From an uncultured Collinsella sp. (GTDB lineage: Bacteria > Actinomycetota > Coriobacteriia > Coriobacteriales > Coriobacteriaceae): a DNA stretch of 64,000 bases. Positions 33,580-41,200 of the stretch are shown here, one piece after another (the stretch's first letter is position 1; every line of letters starts with the position of its first letter). Below the pieces are notes generated by a model that was given only the letters and a program-made list of their open reading frames with translations, ran no database searches and had not been told where the DNA came from. The translations under genes and the position numbers were made by a program. Location: NCBI GenBank assembly GCA_902489665.1, contig CABUAT010000009.1:1-64000 (forward strand), in the 5' to 3' direction.

Positions 33580-33918
33580 ATGAAGAAGATTACGGCAATC
33601 GTTCGTGCCGAGAAGCTTGAGGTTCATAAAGACGCGCTGTTTGCTGCCGATGTTCGCGGCATGACGATTGATCAGGTGCAGGGCTGCGGCGCGCAGCATG
33701 GCTGGAAGGAATACGTGCGCGGCAACGAGTTGCTTGTCAACACGATCCCTAAGGTACAGTTCACGCTCATTTGCGCCGACGAGCACGTCGACGGCATTGT
33801 CGACATCATCTGCAGCGCCGCCCGCACCGGCGCCGTCGGAGACGGCAAGATTTGGGTCGAGCCGGTCGAGGAGGTCATCCGCATCCGCACCGGCGAACAC
33901 GGCCCCGCCGCGGTGTAG
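33580..33918 (+). CDS. PII nitrogen regulatory protein lacking the uridylylation tyrosine
   Basis: A 112-residue PII-family protein that senses ATP/ADP and 2-oxoglutarate and plugs the Amt channel. MKKITAIVRAEKLE, IPKVQFTLIC, ARTGAVGDGKIWV and IRIRTGE match GlnB/GlnK along the whole length. The T-loop reads EYVRGNELLVN, so residue 51 is Leu where GlnB/GlnK have the modified Tyr; uridylylation or adenylylation there is not possible. AAGAGAGGAATTCACT precedes the ATG. Its place after amt argues for a GlnK-type role controlled by ligand binding alone. Confidence 0.92.
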   Translation: MKKITAIVRAEKLEVHKDALFAADVRGMTIDQVQGCGAQHGWKEYVRGNELLVNTIPKVQFTLICADEHVDGIVDIICSAARTGAVGDGKIWVEPVEEVIRIRTGEHGPAAV

Positions 33919-33931
33919 GATCGACCACCTG

Positions 33932-33985
33932 CCATCCGCAACGTTAAAATACCGCAATGAGGCACAAGACTTGCATTGCGGATGG
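33932..33985. promoter_or_regulatory. Inverted repeat upstream of the TetR gene
   Basis: CCATCCGCAA (33932-33941) and TTGCGGATGG (33976-33985) are perfect 10-bp arms 34 nt apart, ending 7 bp before the TetR start codon. They could form an mRNA hairpin over the ribosome binding region or be a pair of protein half-sites. Confidence 0.45.
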
Positions 33986-33992
33986 ACAGATT

Positions 33993-34655
33993 ATGGGTCG
34001 TAATAAATATCCCGAGGAGACTGTCGCGAAGATTCTCGACGCGGCACTGGAGCTTTTCTGCGTACAGGGTTATGAGGGGACGAGCATTCAAGACATCGTC
34101 GACCGCCTCGATGGCATGACCAAGGGTGCTGTCTATCATCACTTTAAGAGCAAAGAGGAGATTTTCAACGCCGCATTTGATCGGGCAATGGCTCCGATTG
34201 TTGAGCAACGTCGCTCAACGCTTGGTATCGGCAATATGACCGGAGCCCAAAAGCTCAAGCGACTGTACGCGCCCGAGTCTGTCGTTCCGCAAATTGAGCT
34301 ATGGGCACGCATGCATCCTGCGGCAGATCCGGTAAAAAGCTCGCGTCTACTGGCGATGCAGTACCAGGGCTCGTTCGACGAGCTGGCCGATGGCTGTCTC
34401 TTGCCAGTGATCGAGGAGGGCATCGCCGACGGCTCCATTGCGTGCAAATGCCCGCGCGAAGCGGCTGAGGCCGTATCGTTGTTGGCGAATCTTTGGCTGC
34501 TGCCGCTGTTCCGTCCGCTCGAGACCAAAGATCGAATGCTCGCTCGCGCGCAATGTTTGGCGCAGATGGCGGCCGCGGTGGGGCTCGATTTGGGTAATGA
34601 AGTGCTTCAGACAACGGCTCAGATTTGGGACGTATGGAACCGTGCTGGGTGGTAA
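33993..34655 (+). CDS. TetR-family transcriptional regulator
   Basis: A 220-residue repressor. The N-terminal helix-turn-helix domain reads ETVAKILDAALELFCVQGYE, then TSIQDIVDRLDGMTKGAVYHHFKSKEE; the C-terminal ligand-binding domain spans residues 60-220. ATG 33993 gives the normal short N-terminus; an ATG 12 codons upstream (33957) is possible, and neither has a strong ribosome binding site. An MFS efflux gene follows, and two TetR-type palindromes in the gap (34658 and 34722) suggest that this protein controls it. Confidence 0.88.
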   Translation: MGRNKYPEETVAKILDAALELFCVQGYEGTSIQDIVDRLDGMTKGAVYHHFKSKEEIFNAAFDRAMAPIVEQRRSTLGIGNMTGAQKLKRLYAPESVVPQIELWARMHPAADPVKSSRLLAMQYQGSFDELADGCLLPVIEEGIADGSIACKCPREAAEAVSLLANLWLLPLFRPLETKDRMLARAQCLAQMAAAVGLDLGNEVLQTTAQIWDVWNRAGW

Positions 34656-34657
34656 TA

Positions 34658-34676
34658 TAGATACTGACGGTATGTA
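34658..34676. promoter_or_regulatory. Putative TetR operator, upstream site
   Basis: TAGATAC-TGACG-GTATGTA is an imperfect palindrome (6 of 7 arm positions) with the same GTATGTA half-site and 5-nt spacer as the site at 34722. The centres are about 65 bp apart. It begins 3 bp after the TetR stop codon. Confidence 0.55.
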
Positions 34677-34688
34677 ATTGATTTGTAA

Positions 34689-34710
34689 GGGTAGCCACGG
34701 CTGCCCTTTT
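34689..34710 (+). terminator. Small hairpin terminator of the TetR gene
   Basis: GGGTAGC and GCTGCCC pair (one G-T wobble) around a 4-nt loop and are followed by TTTT. It lies between the two putative operators. Confidence 0.5.
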
Positions 34711-34721
34711 CAAGTCATTAA

Positions 34722-34742
34722 ATACATACTAATGGTATGTAT
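34722..34742. promoter_or_regulatory. Putative TetR operator, main site
   Basis: ATACATAC-TAATG-GTATGTAT is a perfect 8-bp palindrome with a 5-nt spacer, a typical TetR-family operator, 13 bp before the MFS start codon. Repressor bound there would block the MFS promoter or early elongation. Confidence 0.7.
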
Positions 34743-34755
34743 AGGGGGCGGGCTT

Positions 34756-36018
34756 ATGGCTGGAATGCGGAGGAGTAGCGTCTCGTTGGTGCAAAAAACA
34801 GGGCGGTCTATCAGGCTTTTCGGTCTTCTTGTTGCACAGCTGTGCGCGTATTCGATGTTGTCGGCACTGTGCTTTGCGTGCCCGCTTTACTTGTTCGATT
34901 GCAGCGGCTCGTCAACGTTATATGGCGCCGTCGCGGCGATAGCGTTCATACCGGGCGTGCTCGCGACTCCGGTTGGCGGAATCTTGGCGGATCGGGGGAG
35001 ACATCGCGGGGTTCTTGTGGTGCTCGGCATTGTTCTGATGGCTGCATCGCTGTTGTTTATCCCCATGAAGCGGTCGCTGCCTCTTGCGATTGTCGTGGCA
35101 GCAATGCTTTGCGTCCAATATGGCATCCAATCGCTGCTGAAGCCGATGCTTCAAATTGAGACGGTGCGCATGACGGGCCCAGAAAAGGTTGAGCGTGCCA
35201 CTGCGTTGGTCTCGCAGATAACCATGGCGAGCAATATCTTGGGGCCTGTAGTCGGGACGGCAGTCTATGGGTGCTTTGGTATCGATGCTCTATGCGAAAC
35301 CGCGGCGTTGACGTTTGCGATGTCAGCCCTACTGTTCGGGGGCGCACTCAAGCAAAATGCCTCATCTGGAATGACAGGGGACAGTACGACTTGCTCGACA
35401 TGCCGAAGCGATTTTCGGGAGTCGATTCGGTACCTGTTTCAAAACGCATCATTGCTCGTTGTGTTTCTGCTTGCGGCTATTTTGAACCTTGCGTTAGTTG
35501 GGTTAACGATTGGTGCTCCCGTTATTGTTGCAAAGCATCTCGGGATGCAATCATCCTTTGTTGGGATTATTGAGGTGGCTATGGGCTTGGGTGGTCTTGT
35601 CGGCAGTGGTTTGGTCGGTATTTGGCCGCATCGTTTTTCCTTCAAGGGCATATGTCGATATGTTGCGATGATTAGTTTTGGAGTCGTACCGATTATTGTC
35701 GCACTACTGAGCGGTCCTGATGAATTAGCGTTTGCCGCGCTTGCGGCCGGCTCGGCATGGGTTATGGCGTGGGCAAGCATTACATCGGTCGAAATCGTTT
35801 CATTCGTTCAGCGGTCAGCGCCAAAGGAACTCTGCGGAAAAGTGCTGGCACTCGTTTATATGACGCTTTCCTGTGCAACGCCTATTGGCCAATTGGTTTA
35901 CGGGCTCGCATATGATCGATGGACACCGGCGATTGTATTCGCAGGCATGTTGGCGGTACTGACGTTGACGACGGCGCTGTTTAATCGGCTGAAAAGTCGC
36001 TTATGGCGAATGTCTTAA
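34756..36018 (+). CDS. MFS efflux transporter
   Basis: A 420-residue major-facilitator protein with about 11-12 hydrophobic helices, most similar in layout to the macrolide-efflux (MefA-like) group. The loop 2-3 signature is visible as GGILADRGRHRGVLVV near residue 85. A hydrophilic central loop (residues about 200-225, Cys/Ser-rich) separates the halves. The ATG at 34756 follows GGGGGCGGG. Base composition is more AT-rich than the surroundings, suggesting recent acquisition together with the TetR gene. The substrate is probably a drug or toxic metabolite, since the regulation is TetR-like. Confidence 0.85.
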   Translation: MAGMRRSSVSLVQKTGRSIRLFGLLVAQLCAYSMLSALCFACPLYLFDCSGSSTLYGAVAAIAFIPGVLATPVGGILADRGRHRGVLVVLGIVLMAASLLFIPMKRSLPLAIVVAAMLCVQYGIQSLLKPMLQIETVRMTGPEKVERATALVSQITMASNILGPVVGTAVYGCFGIDALCETAALTFAMSALLFGGALKQNASSGMTGDSTTCSTCRSDFRESIRYLFQNASLLVVFLLAAILNLALVGLTIGAPVIVAKHLGMQSSFVGIIEVAMGLGGLVGSGLVGIWPHRFSFKGICRYVAMISFGVVPIIVALLSGPDELAFAALAAGSAWVMAWASITSVEIVSFVQRSAPKELCGKVLALVYMTLSCATPIGQLVYGLAYDRWTPAIVFAGMLAVLTLTTALFNRLKSRLWRMS

Positions 36019-36078
36019 GGCGCTGGGGGACCGTGAATTTGTGGAGGCAGTGGCACGTCGCGCCGGGACGGCATTGTT

Positions 36079-36134
36079 TGGGCATGCCTCTCCTTCGTCT
36101 ACAATATCGTGCAGACGAAGGAGAGGCATGCCCA
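36079..36134. promoter_or_regulatory. 22-bp perfect hairpin covering the HAD-phosphatase start
   Basis: Arms 36079-36100 and 36113-36134 are perfectly complementary with a 12-nt loop. The right arm contains GAAGGAG and the ATG at 36128; the left arm contains the exact complement. TACAAT (36100-36105) in the loop region could be a -10. RNA starting upstream would hide the ribosome site, while RNA starting in the loop would not. Confidence 0.8.
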
Positions 36135-36991
36135 TGATCAAGATGTTTGCGAGTGACTTAGACGGAACGCTGCTGAATGCCCAACACGAGGCCGACGGAA
36201 CCATCCGCCGCGCCATTCGCGAGCTGACCGAAGCCGGGCTGCATGTGGTTCCCGCGACCGGACGCTCGACGCTGCCGATCGGCGAGCATGGCTTCACAGG
36301 TCTGGCACTCGACGCCTGCTGCTCCAACGGATCCATCGTGCGCAACAGCCATGGCGAGGTACTCAAGACCTGGACCATCGACCCACAGATCACCGAGGAG
36401 CTGCTCAAGGAGTTTCCGGATATTTGCTTCGACTGCTCCACGCCCGATGGCATGTTCTCGAGCGGCTCGTTCGAGATGCATCAGGCGGGCTTTAAAAAGG
36501 ACAGTCCTATCAAGCGCATCGTGATGCGCGGCATGCGTGCGCGTGGCGGCTATCACGAGGAGCAGTATTTCGACCAGTCGATCGGCGACATCTTGCGCCA
36601 CGATGTGTGCAAGATCAACTGCCGCGTGACCTCGCCCGAGCTGGAGCGCGACCTAAAGGCGTATTTGGCCGAGCGCTCGGACCGCGTGGTCAACGCACCG
36701 TTCGATCCGGTGATGTTCGAGATCACGGACGTGGCGTGCAACAAGGGCGAGAGCGTGGCCTGGCTGGCGGGCTACTACGGTATTGCCGAGGACGAGGTCG
36801 CGGTCTATGGCGATGGCGGCAACGATATCGCCATGCTCAAGCGTTTCCGTCACAGCTACGCGACCAAAAACGCTAGCGATGCAGCTAAAGCCGCCGCGAG
36901 CGCAACTATCGGCAGCTGCATGATCCACGCCGTCCCCAAACACATGCTCGCCACCATGCACAAGCAAAACTCCCGCACCATCATCGAATAA
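36128..36991 (+). CDS. HAD-superfamily Cof-type phosphatase
   Basis: A 287-residue cytoplasmic hydrolase (HAD subfamily IIB). Motif I is FASDLDGTLLN near residue 6, motif II is VVPATGRST, and motifs III/IV lie in the Lys of CNKGESVAWL and in VAVYGDGGNDIAML. A cap domain lies between residues about 85 and 200. Such enzymes dephosphorylate sugar phosphates, PLP or FMN; the substrate is unknown. The start is ATG 36128 or ATG 36134 (MPMIKMF), both after GAAGGAG; 36128 is nearer the usual spacing. The initiation region is inside a perfect hairpin. Confidence 0.88.
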   Translation: MPMIKMFASDLDGTLLNAQHEADGTIRRAIRELTEAGLHVVPATGRSTLPIGEHGFTGLALDACCSNGSIVRNSHGEVLKTWTIDPQITEELLKEFPDICFDCSTPDGMFSSGSFEMHQAGFKKDSPIKRIVMRGMRARGGYHEEQYFDQSIGDILRHDVCKINCRVTSPELERDLKAYLAERSDRVVNAPFDPVMFEITDVACNKGESVAWLAGYYGIAEDEVAVYGDGGNDIAMLKRFRHSYATKNASDAAKAAASATIGSCMIHAVPKHMLATMHKQNSRTIIE

Positions 36992-37020
36992 TGTGACAAA
37001 GGGACAGCCCTTTTGTCACA
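36992..37020. repeat. GGGAC-loop hairpin (copy R6), left flank of the peptide module
   Basis: TGTGACAAAGG and CCTTTTGTCACA form arms around GACAGC. The same sequence, with two or three differences, occurs at 37426-37454. It begins 1 bp after the HAD gene stop codon. Confidence 0.85.
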
Positions 37021-37033
37021 GGGGTCTGTGTGC

Positions 37034-37061
37034 TTGGAATACGAACATATATTCGTATATA
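37034..37061 (+). promoter_or_regulatory. Promoter with a LexA-like box upstream of a small toxin-like gene
   Basis: TTGGAA (37034-37039), 16 nt, TATATA (37056-37061) is a plausible promoter. The palindrome 37039-37058 contains CGAACATATATTCG, one base from the Gram-positive LexA consensus CGAAC-N4-GTTCG. An alternative -10, TAGAAT, lies at 37076-37081. Confidence 0.5.
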
Positions 37062-37139
37062 TAACTAGGCTCTGGTAGAATCGGTATCGTTGACGGCAGT
37101 TCCATGTGCCGGGCAGCGCCCTCCATCTGATGGGAGGTG

Positions 37140-37271
37140 ATGCCCATGACCGATTTGATTGATTTCGTGAGACTTCTGACCGCTTTGGTCTCGTTCTTCA
37201 CAGCGCTTGTCGGCCTTTCCGAGGCACTCAAGCAGCGTTCGAAGCGCAATAGAAGGGGTCGCCGCCGCTAA
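37140..37271 (+). CDS. Small hydrophobic/basic peptide, candidate type I toxin
   Basis: A 43-codon frame (or 41 codons from the ATG at 37146) directly after GGGAGGTG, a strong ribosome binding site. The peptide starts MPMTDLIDFVRLLTALV, continues as one hydrophobic helix to about residue 30 (LVGLSEAL) and ends in a basic tail rich in Lys and Arg (KQRSKRNRRGRRR). One membrane helix plus a basic C-terminus is the pattern of type I toxins and holin-like peptides. A hairpin (GGGGTC at 37255, GACCCC at 37278) spans its 3' end. A minus-strand promoter faces it. No family assignment is claimed. Confidence 0.6.
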   Translation: MPMTDLIDFVRLLTALVSFFTALVGLSEALKQRSKRNRRGRRR

Positions 37272-37339
37272 GGCGTTGACCCCCTAATGCAAACAACGGC
37301 GCTGCCCAGCTAGCTACAACTTGGGCTGCCGTCGACACT

Positions 37340-37368
37340 ATTCTACCCACGAATGCCATTTCGGACAA
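37340..37368 (-). promoter_or_regulatory. Promoter for a candidate antisense RNA
   Basis: On the minus strand TTGTCC (37363-37368), exactly 17 nt, and TAGAAT (37340-37345). Transcription would start near 37333 and run toward the 3' end of the peptide gene at 37271. The first 50 nt (GACGGCAG, then GGGCAGCGCC) resemble the peptide gene's own leader. Confidence 0.5.
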
Positions 37369-37425
37369 TCGGTAATGCCGCTTCAAAAGCCAGGCACAAC
37401 TGGCACAACCTAGGCGGTCGCTGGA

Positions 37426-37454
37426 TGTGACAAAGGGACTGTCCCTTTGTCACA
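37426..37454. repeat. GGGAC-loop hairpin (copy R7), right flank of the peptide module
   Basis: TGTGACAAAGGGAC and GTCCCTTTGTCACA are perfect 14-bp arms around a single T. Together with copy R6 it brackets 405 bp containing the peptide gene. Confidence 0.9.
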
Positions 37455-37480
37455 TCCAAAATATTGCCTTTACGTGTTGA

Positions 37481-37495
37481 TGCACACGGTGTGCA
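37481..37495. promoter_or_regulatory. Putative TetR operator
   Basis: TGCACAC-G-GTGTGCA is a perfect palindrome 52 bp upstream of the TetR start, in the AT-rich promoter region. GTGCAATAGCGCAC near 37510 repeats the half-site. Confidence 0.5.
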
Positions 37496-37546
37496 ATAAT
37501 ACTCGCACTGTGCAATAGCGCACAGGCTGAGTAACAAGGAGGACGC

Positions 37547-38257
37547 TTGTCCCAGCTCGAGAAATGCGATCGCCGGTCCCTTCGCTCGCAGCGTGCCCTT
37601 CGCCAGGCACTTGCCAGCGAGCTTGCCGAAAGCGGCGACCTTTCGCGCATTAATGTCGCGTCGCTCACCGAGCGTGCCGGCCTTACGCGCCGCACGTTCT
37701 ATTCGCACTACCGCGATATCCCTGACTTTATCAATCAAATCGAGGACGGCTTGCTGGCCGAGATCCGTGAGCGCATTGAGCTCATCACCGCAGCTCAGCT
37801 GCCCGATCTCTATCACAACATCGATGAGCTCGAGCCAGCGCCCGGTTCGGTTGAGCTGCTGCGTTATCTTGCGGCTAACCGCGACTTAATCGGTGCGCTG
37901 TTGGGTCCGGGCGGCGACCAGGCCTTCATTAAAAGGATCATCGACACCGCTCGTGAGGCTGTGGTGCCGCGTGCGCAGACGGGCATTTTGGGCCTGGCGC
38001 TGGGCACGTTCTTTGACTACTACGTTACCTACGTCGTGAGTGCCGAGGTCGGCCTGATTCAGCGCTGGTTTGAGCGTGGGCTCACCGAATCGCCCGAGGC
38101 CATGGCGCGCATTATGACGGTTATCGCCTTTGTGCGTCCCGGCGACCTATATGGCCAACCCATCGATATCAACGTGCCGGAATACGGCTTGAAGCTATTG
38201 AACCTGCAGCTCGAGGACGCGGCCGACACCGCCGCAGCCGTCGAGTCCAACAACTAA
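37547..38257 (+). CDS. TetR/AcrR-family regulator of the activase gene
   Basis: A 236-residue regulator. The N-terminal DNA-binding domain is RSQRALRQALASELAES, then NVASLTERAGLTRRTFYSHY; the remainder (about 70-236) is the helical ligand-binding/dimerisation domain of the TetR_C type. Translation starts at a TTG (37547) with AAGGAGG 5 nt upstream; no better ATG exists. The gene ends 11 bp before the large activase gene and is surely co-transcribed with it. The palindrome at 37481-37495 is a likely autoregulatory site. Confidence 0.85.
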   Translation: MSQLEKCDRRSLRSQRALRQALASELAESGDLSRINVASLTERAGLTRRTFYSHYRDIPDFINQIEDGLLAEIRERIELITAAQLPDLYHNIDELEPAPGSVELLRYLAANRDLIGALLGPGGDQAFIKRIIDTAREAVVPRAQTGILGLALGTFFDYYVTYVVSAEVGLIQRWFERGLTESPEAMARIMTVIAFVRPGDLYGQPIDINVPEYGLKLLNLQLEDAADTAAAVESNN

Positions 38258-38268
38258 GAGGAGAGACA

Positions 38269-41200
38269 ATGAGCAAACTCGTCGAGGGCATTAAGGACCG
38301 TATGGTCGCTGCCGCGCGTGAGGCTGCACCCGCCGTGGTGGACGCCGCGCAGAAGGCTGCGACCGCGGCTGCTGAGAAAGTTGCCGAGGCAGTTGCCGAT
38401 GCCAAGAACGCGGCAGGGGAGACGTCCGTCGCCACCGAGCCCGCCGCCACCGAGCCCGCAGTCGCCACCGCCGCCCAGGCCCCCGAAGGCGCAATCTTCA
38501 ACCCCGAGGCCGCCCACGGCAACCTGCACCTGGGCATCGACGTGGGCTCCACCACCGTTAAGCTCGCCGTGCTCAACGACGACAACCAGATCGTCTACGC
38601 CAAGTACCAGCGCCACCACACCGACGTCCGTGCCTGCGCCCGCGACCTGTTCGAGGGCGCTGCGACCGTGCTGCCGACGGCCCAGATGACCTGCGCCATT
38701 ACCGGCTCGGGTGGTCTGCTGCTCTCCCAGTGGCTCGACCTGGAGTTTGTCCAGGAGGTCATCGCCAGCAAACGTGCCGTCGAGACCCTCATCCCGGCCA
38801 CCGATGTCGCTATCGAGCTGGGCGGCGAGGACGCCAAGATCATCTACTTTGATAACGGCATCGAGCAGCGCATGAACGGCACCTGCGCCGGCGGCACGGG
38901 CGCGTTCATCGACCAGATGGCCACTCTGCTACACACCGACGCCAGCGGCCTTAACGAACTCGCGGCCAACGCCACCACCATCTATCCCATTGCCAGCCGC
39001 TGCGGCGTCTTTGCCAAGACTGACGTGCAGCCGCTGCTCAACGAAGGCGCCCGCCCCGAGGACGTCGCCGCTTCCATCTTCCAGGCCGTCGTGACCCAGA
39101 CCATCTCGGGCCTGGCGTGCGGCCGTCCCATCCGCGGCAACGTCGCTTTCTTGGGCGGCCCTCTGCAGTACCTCTCCGAGCTGCGTCATCGCTTCTATCT
39201 CACGCTCAACCTGGACGAGGAGCACCGTATCGTGCCCCAAAACGCCCACCTGTTTGTGGCGAGCGGCGCCGCCATGGCGCACGAGTCCAATAAGCTCAGC
39301 ACGTTCCCGCAGCTCATCGAGGCCATCGATGCCCTGGGTGACACCCAAGGTGCCGAGGTCGAGCGCTTGGACCCGCTCTTTGCCACCGACGAGGATTTTG
39401 CCGAGTTCAAAACCCGCCACGACCAGGAAGTCGTCCCCAAGGGCAAACTCGACGGCTACACCGGACGCGTGTTCATCGGCATCGACGCCGGTTCCACCAC
39501 TATGAAAGCCGCACTTGTGGGCGAGGACGGCCAGCTGTTGCACACCTGGTACGGCAACAACAACGGTGACATCCTGGGCACGGCCAAGGTCATCATGGCC
39601 GATTTCTACAACCACATCCCCGCGGGCTGCACCATTGGCCACGTGACCACCACGGGCTACGGCGAGGCGCTGCTCATCGAGGCCCTCAAGGCTGATTCCG
39701 GCGAGATCGAGACCGTTGCGCACCTGCGCGGCGCCAAGGCATTCCTGCCCGGCGTCGAGTTCATCCTGGACATCGGCGGCCAGGACATGAAATGCCTGCG
39801 CGTCAAGGACGGTGTTATCGAGCACATCATGCTCAACGAGGCCTGCTCGTCGGGTTGCGGTAGCTTTATCGAGAGCTTCGCCGTGTCTATGAACATGGAC
39901 GTGCGCGCGTTCGCCGATGCCGCCATCCATGCTAAGGCCCCCGTCGACCTGGGCAGCCGCTGCACGGTCTTTATGAACTCGCGCGTCAAGCAGGCGCAAA
40001 AGGAAGGCGCCACGGTGGGCGACATCGCGGCCGGCCTGTCCTATTCCGTCATCAAGAATGCCCTGTTCAAGGTCATTAAGCTGCGCGACCCCAAGGAGAT
40101 CGGCAGCCAGGTGATCGTCCAGGGCGGCACCTTTATGTCCGATGCCACGCTGCGCGCATTTGAGCAGCTCACCGGCGTTCATGCCGTGCGTCCCGACATC
40201 GCCGGCTGCATGGGCGCCTACGGTGCGGCCCTGCTCGCCCGCGATCGCGCCGGCGCCGACGGCATCTCGACCATCCTCTCGGCCGAGGACATCGCGCACC
40301 TCACCGTGACGCAAAAGCATGTCCGCTGCGGCCGTTGCTCCAACAACTGCCAGCTTACCGTCAACGACTTTGGCGGCGGCAGGCGCTTCATTACCGGCAA
40401 CCGCTGCGAGAAGGGCGCCGGCCACAAAAAGCAGAAGACCGAGGCCCCCAACCTCTTCAAAAAGAAAAACGAGCTGCTCTTTAACCGCGAGGTCCTGAGT
40501 CCCGACGAGGCCCCGCGCGGCACCGTGGGTATCCCGCGCGCACTCAACATGTACGAGAACTACCCCTTCTGGCACGCGTTCTTTACGCGCCTGGGCTTTA
40601 GCGTGCAGCTGTCCGACCAGTCGAGCAAGAAGACCTACCAGACGGGCATCGAGTCCATGCCATCCGAGAGCGTGTGCTATCCAGCCAAGATGAGCCACGG
40701 CCACGTGATGAACCTTATCGACCGCGATGTCGACTTCATTTGGATGCCGTGCGTGCGCTGGGAGCGCAAAGAGGATCCGACGGCCGGCAACTGCTACAAC
40801 TGCCCCATCGTCATGAGCTACCCCACGGCTCTGGCGCTCAACATCGACGAGATCCGCGAGCAGAACATCGAGTTCCTGTATCCGTTTGTGCCGTATCACG
40901 ACAAGACCGAGCTCAAGCGCCGCCTGTACCAGGTGCTCGCCGTCGACCGCGTGGCCGATGCTGAGGCCGGTCGCGGTCGCGTGCGCGGTCCCAAGATCAC
41001 GCGCTCCGAGGTCGATGCCGCCGTCAACGCTGCCTTTGAGGCCGATGCGCGTTTCCACGAGGACATCCAGACCATGGGCGAGGAGGCTCTTAAGTGGGTC
41101 GAGGACCACGGCGGTCACGGCATCGTGCTCGCCGGCCGCCCCTACCATAACGACCCCGAGATCAACCATGCCCTTCCCGAGCTTATCTCGAGCTTTGGCT

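Noticed and set aside
37039..37058. A definite LexA box
   Set aside because: One base deviates from CGAAC-N4-GTTCG and no LexA gene is visible here, so it is only proposed as LexA-like.
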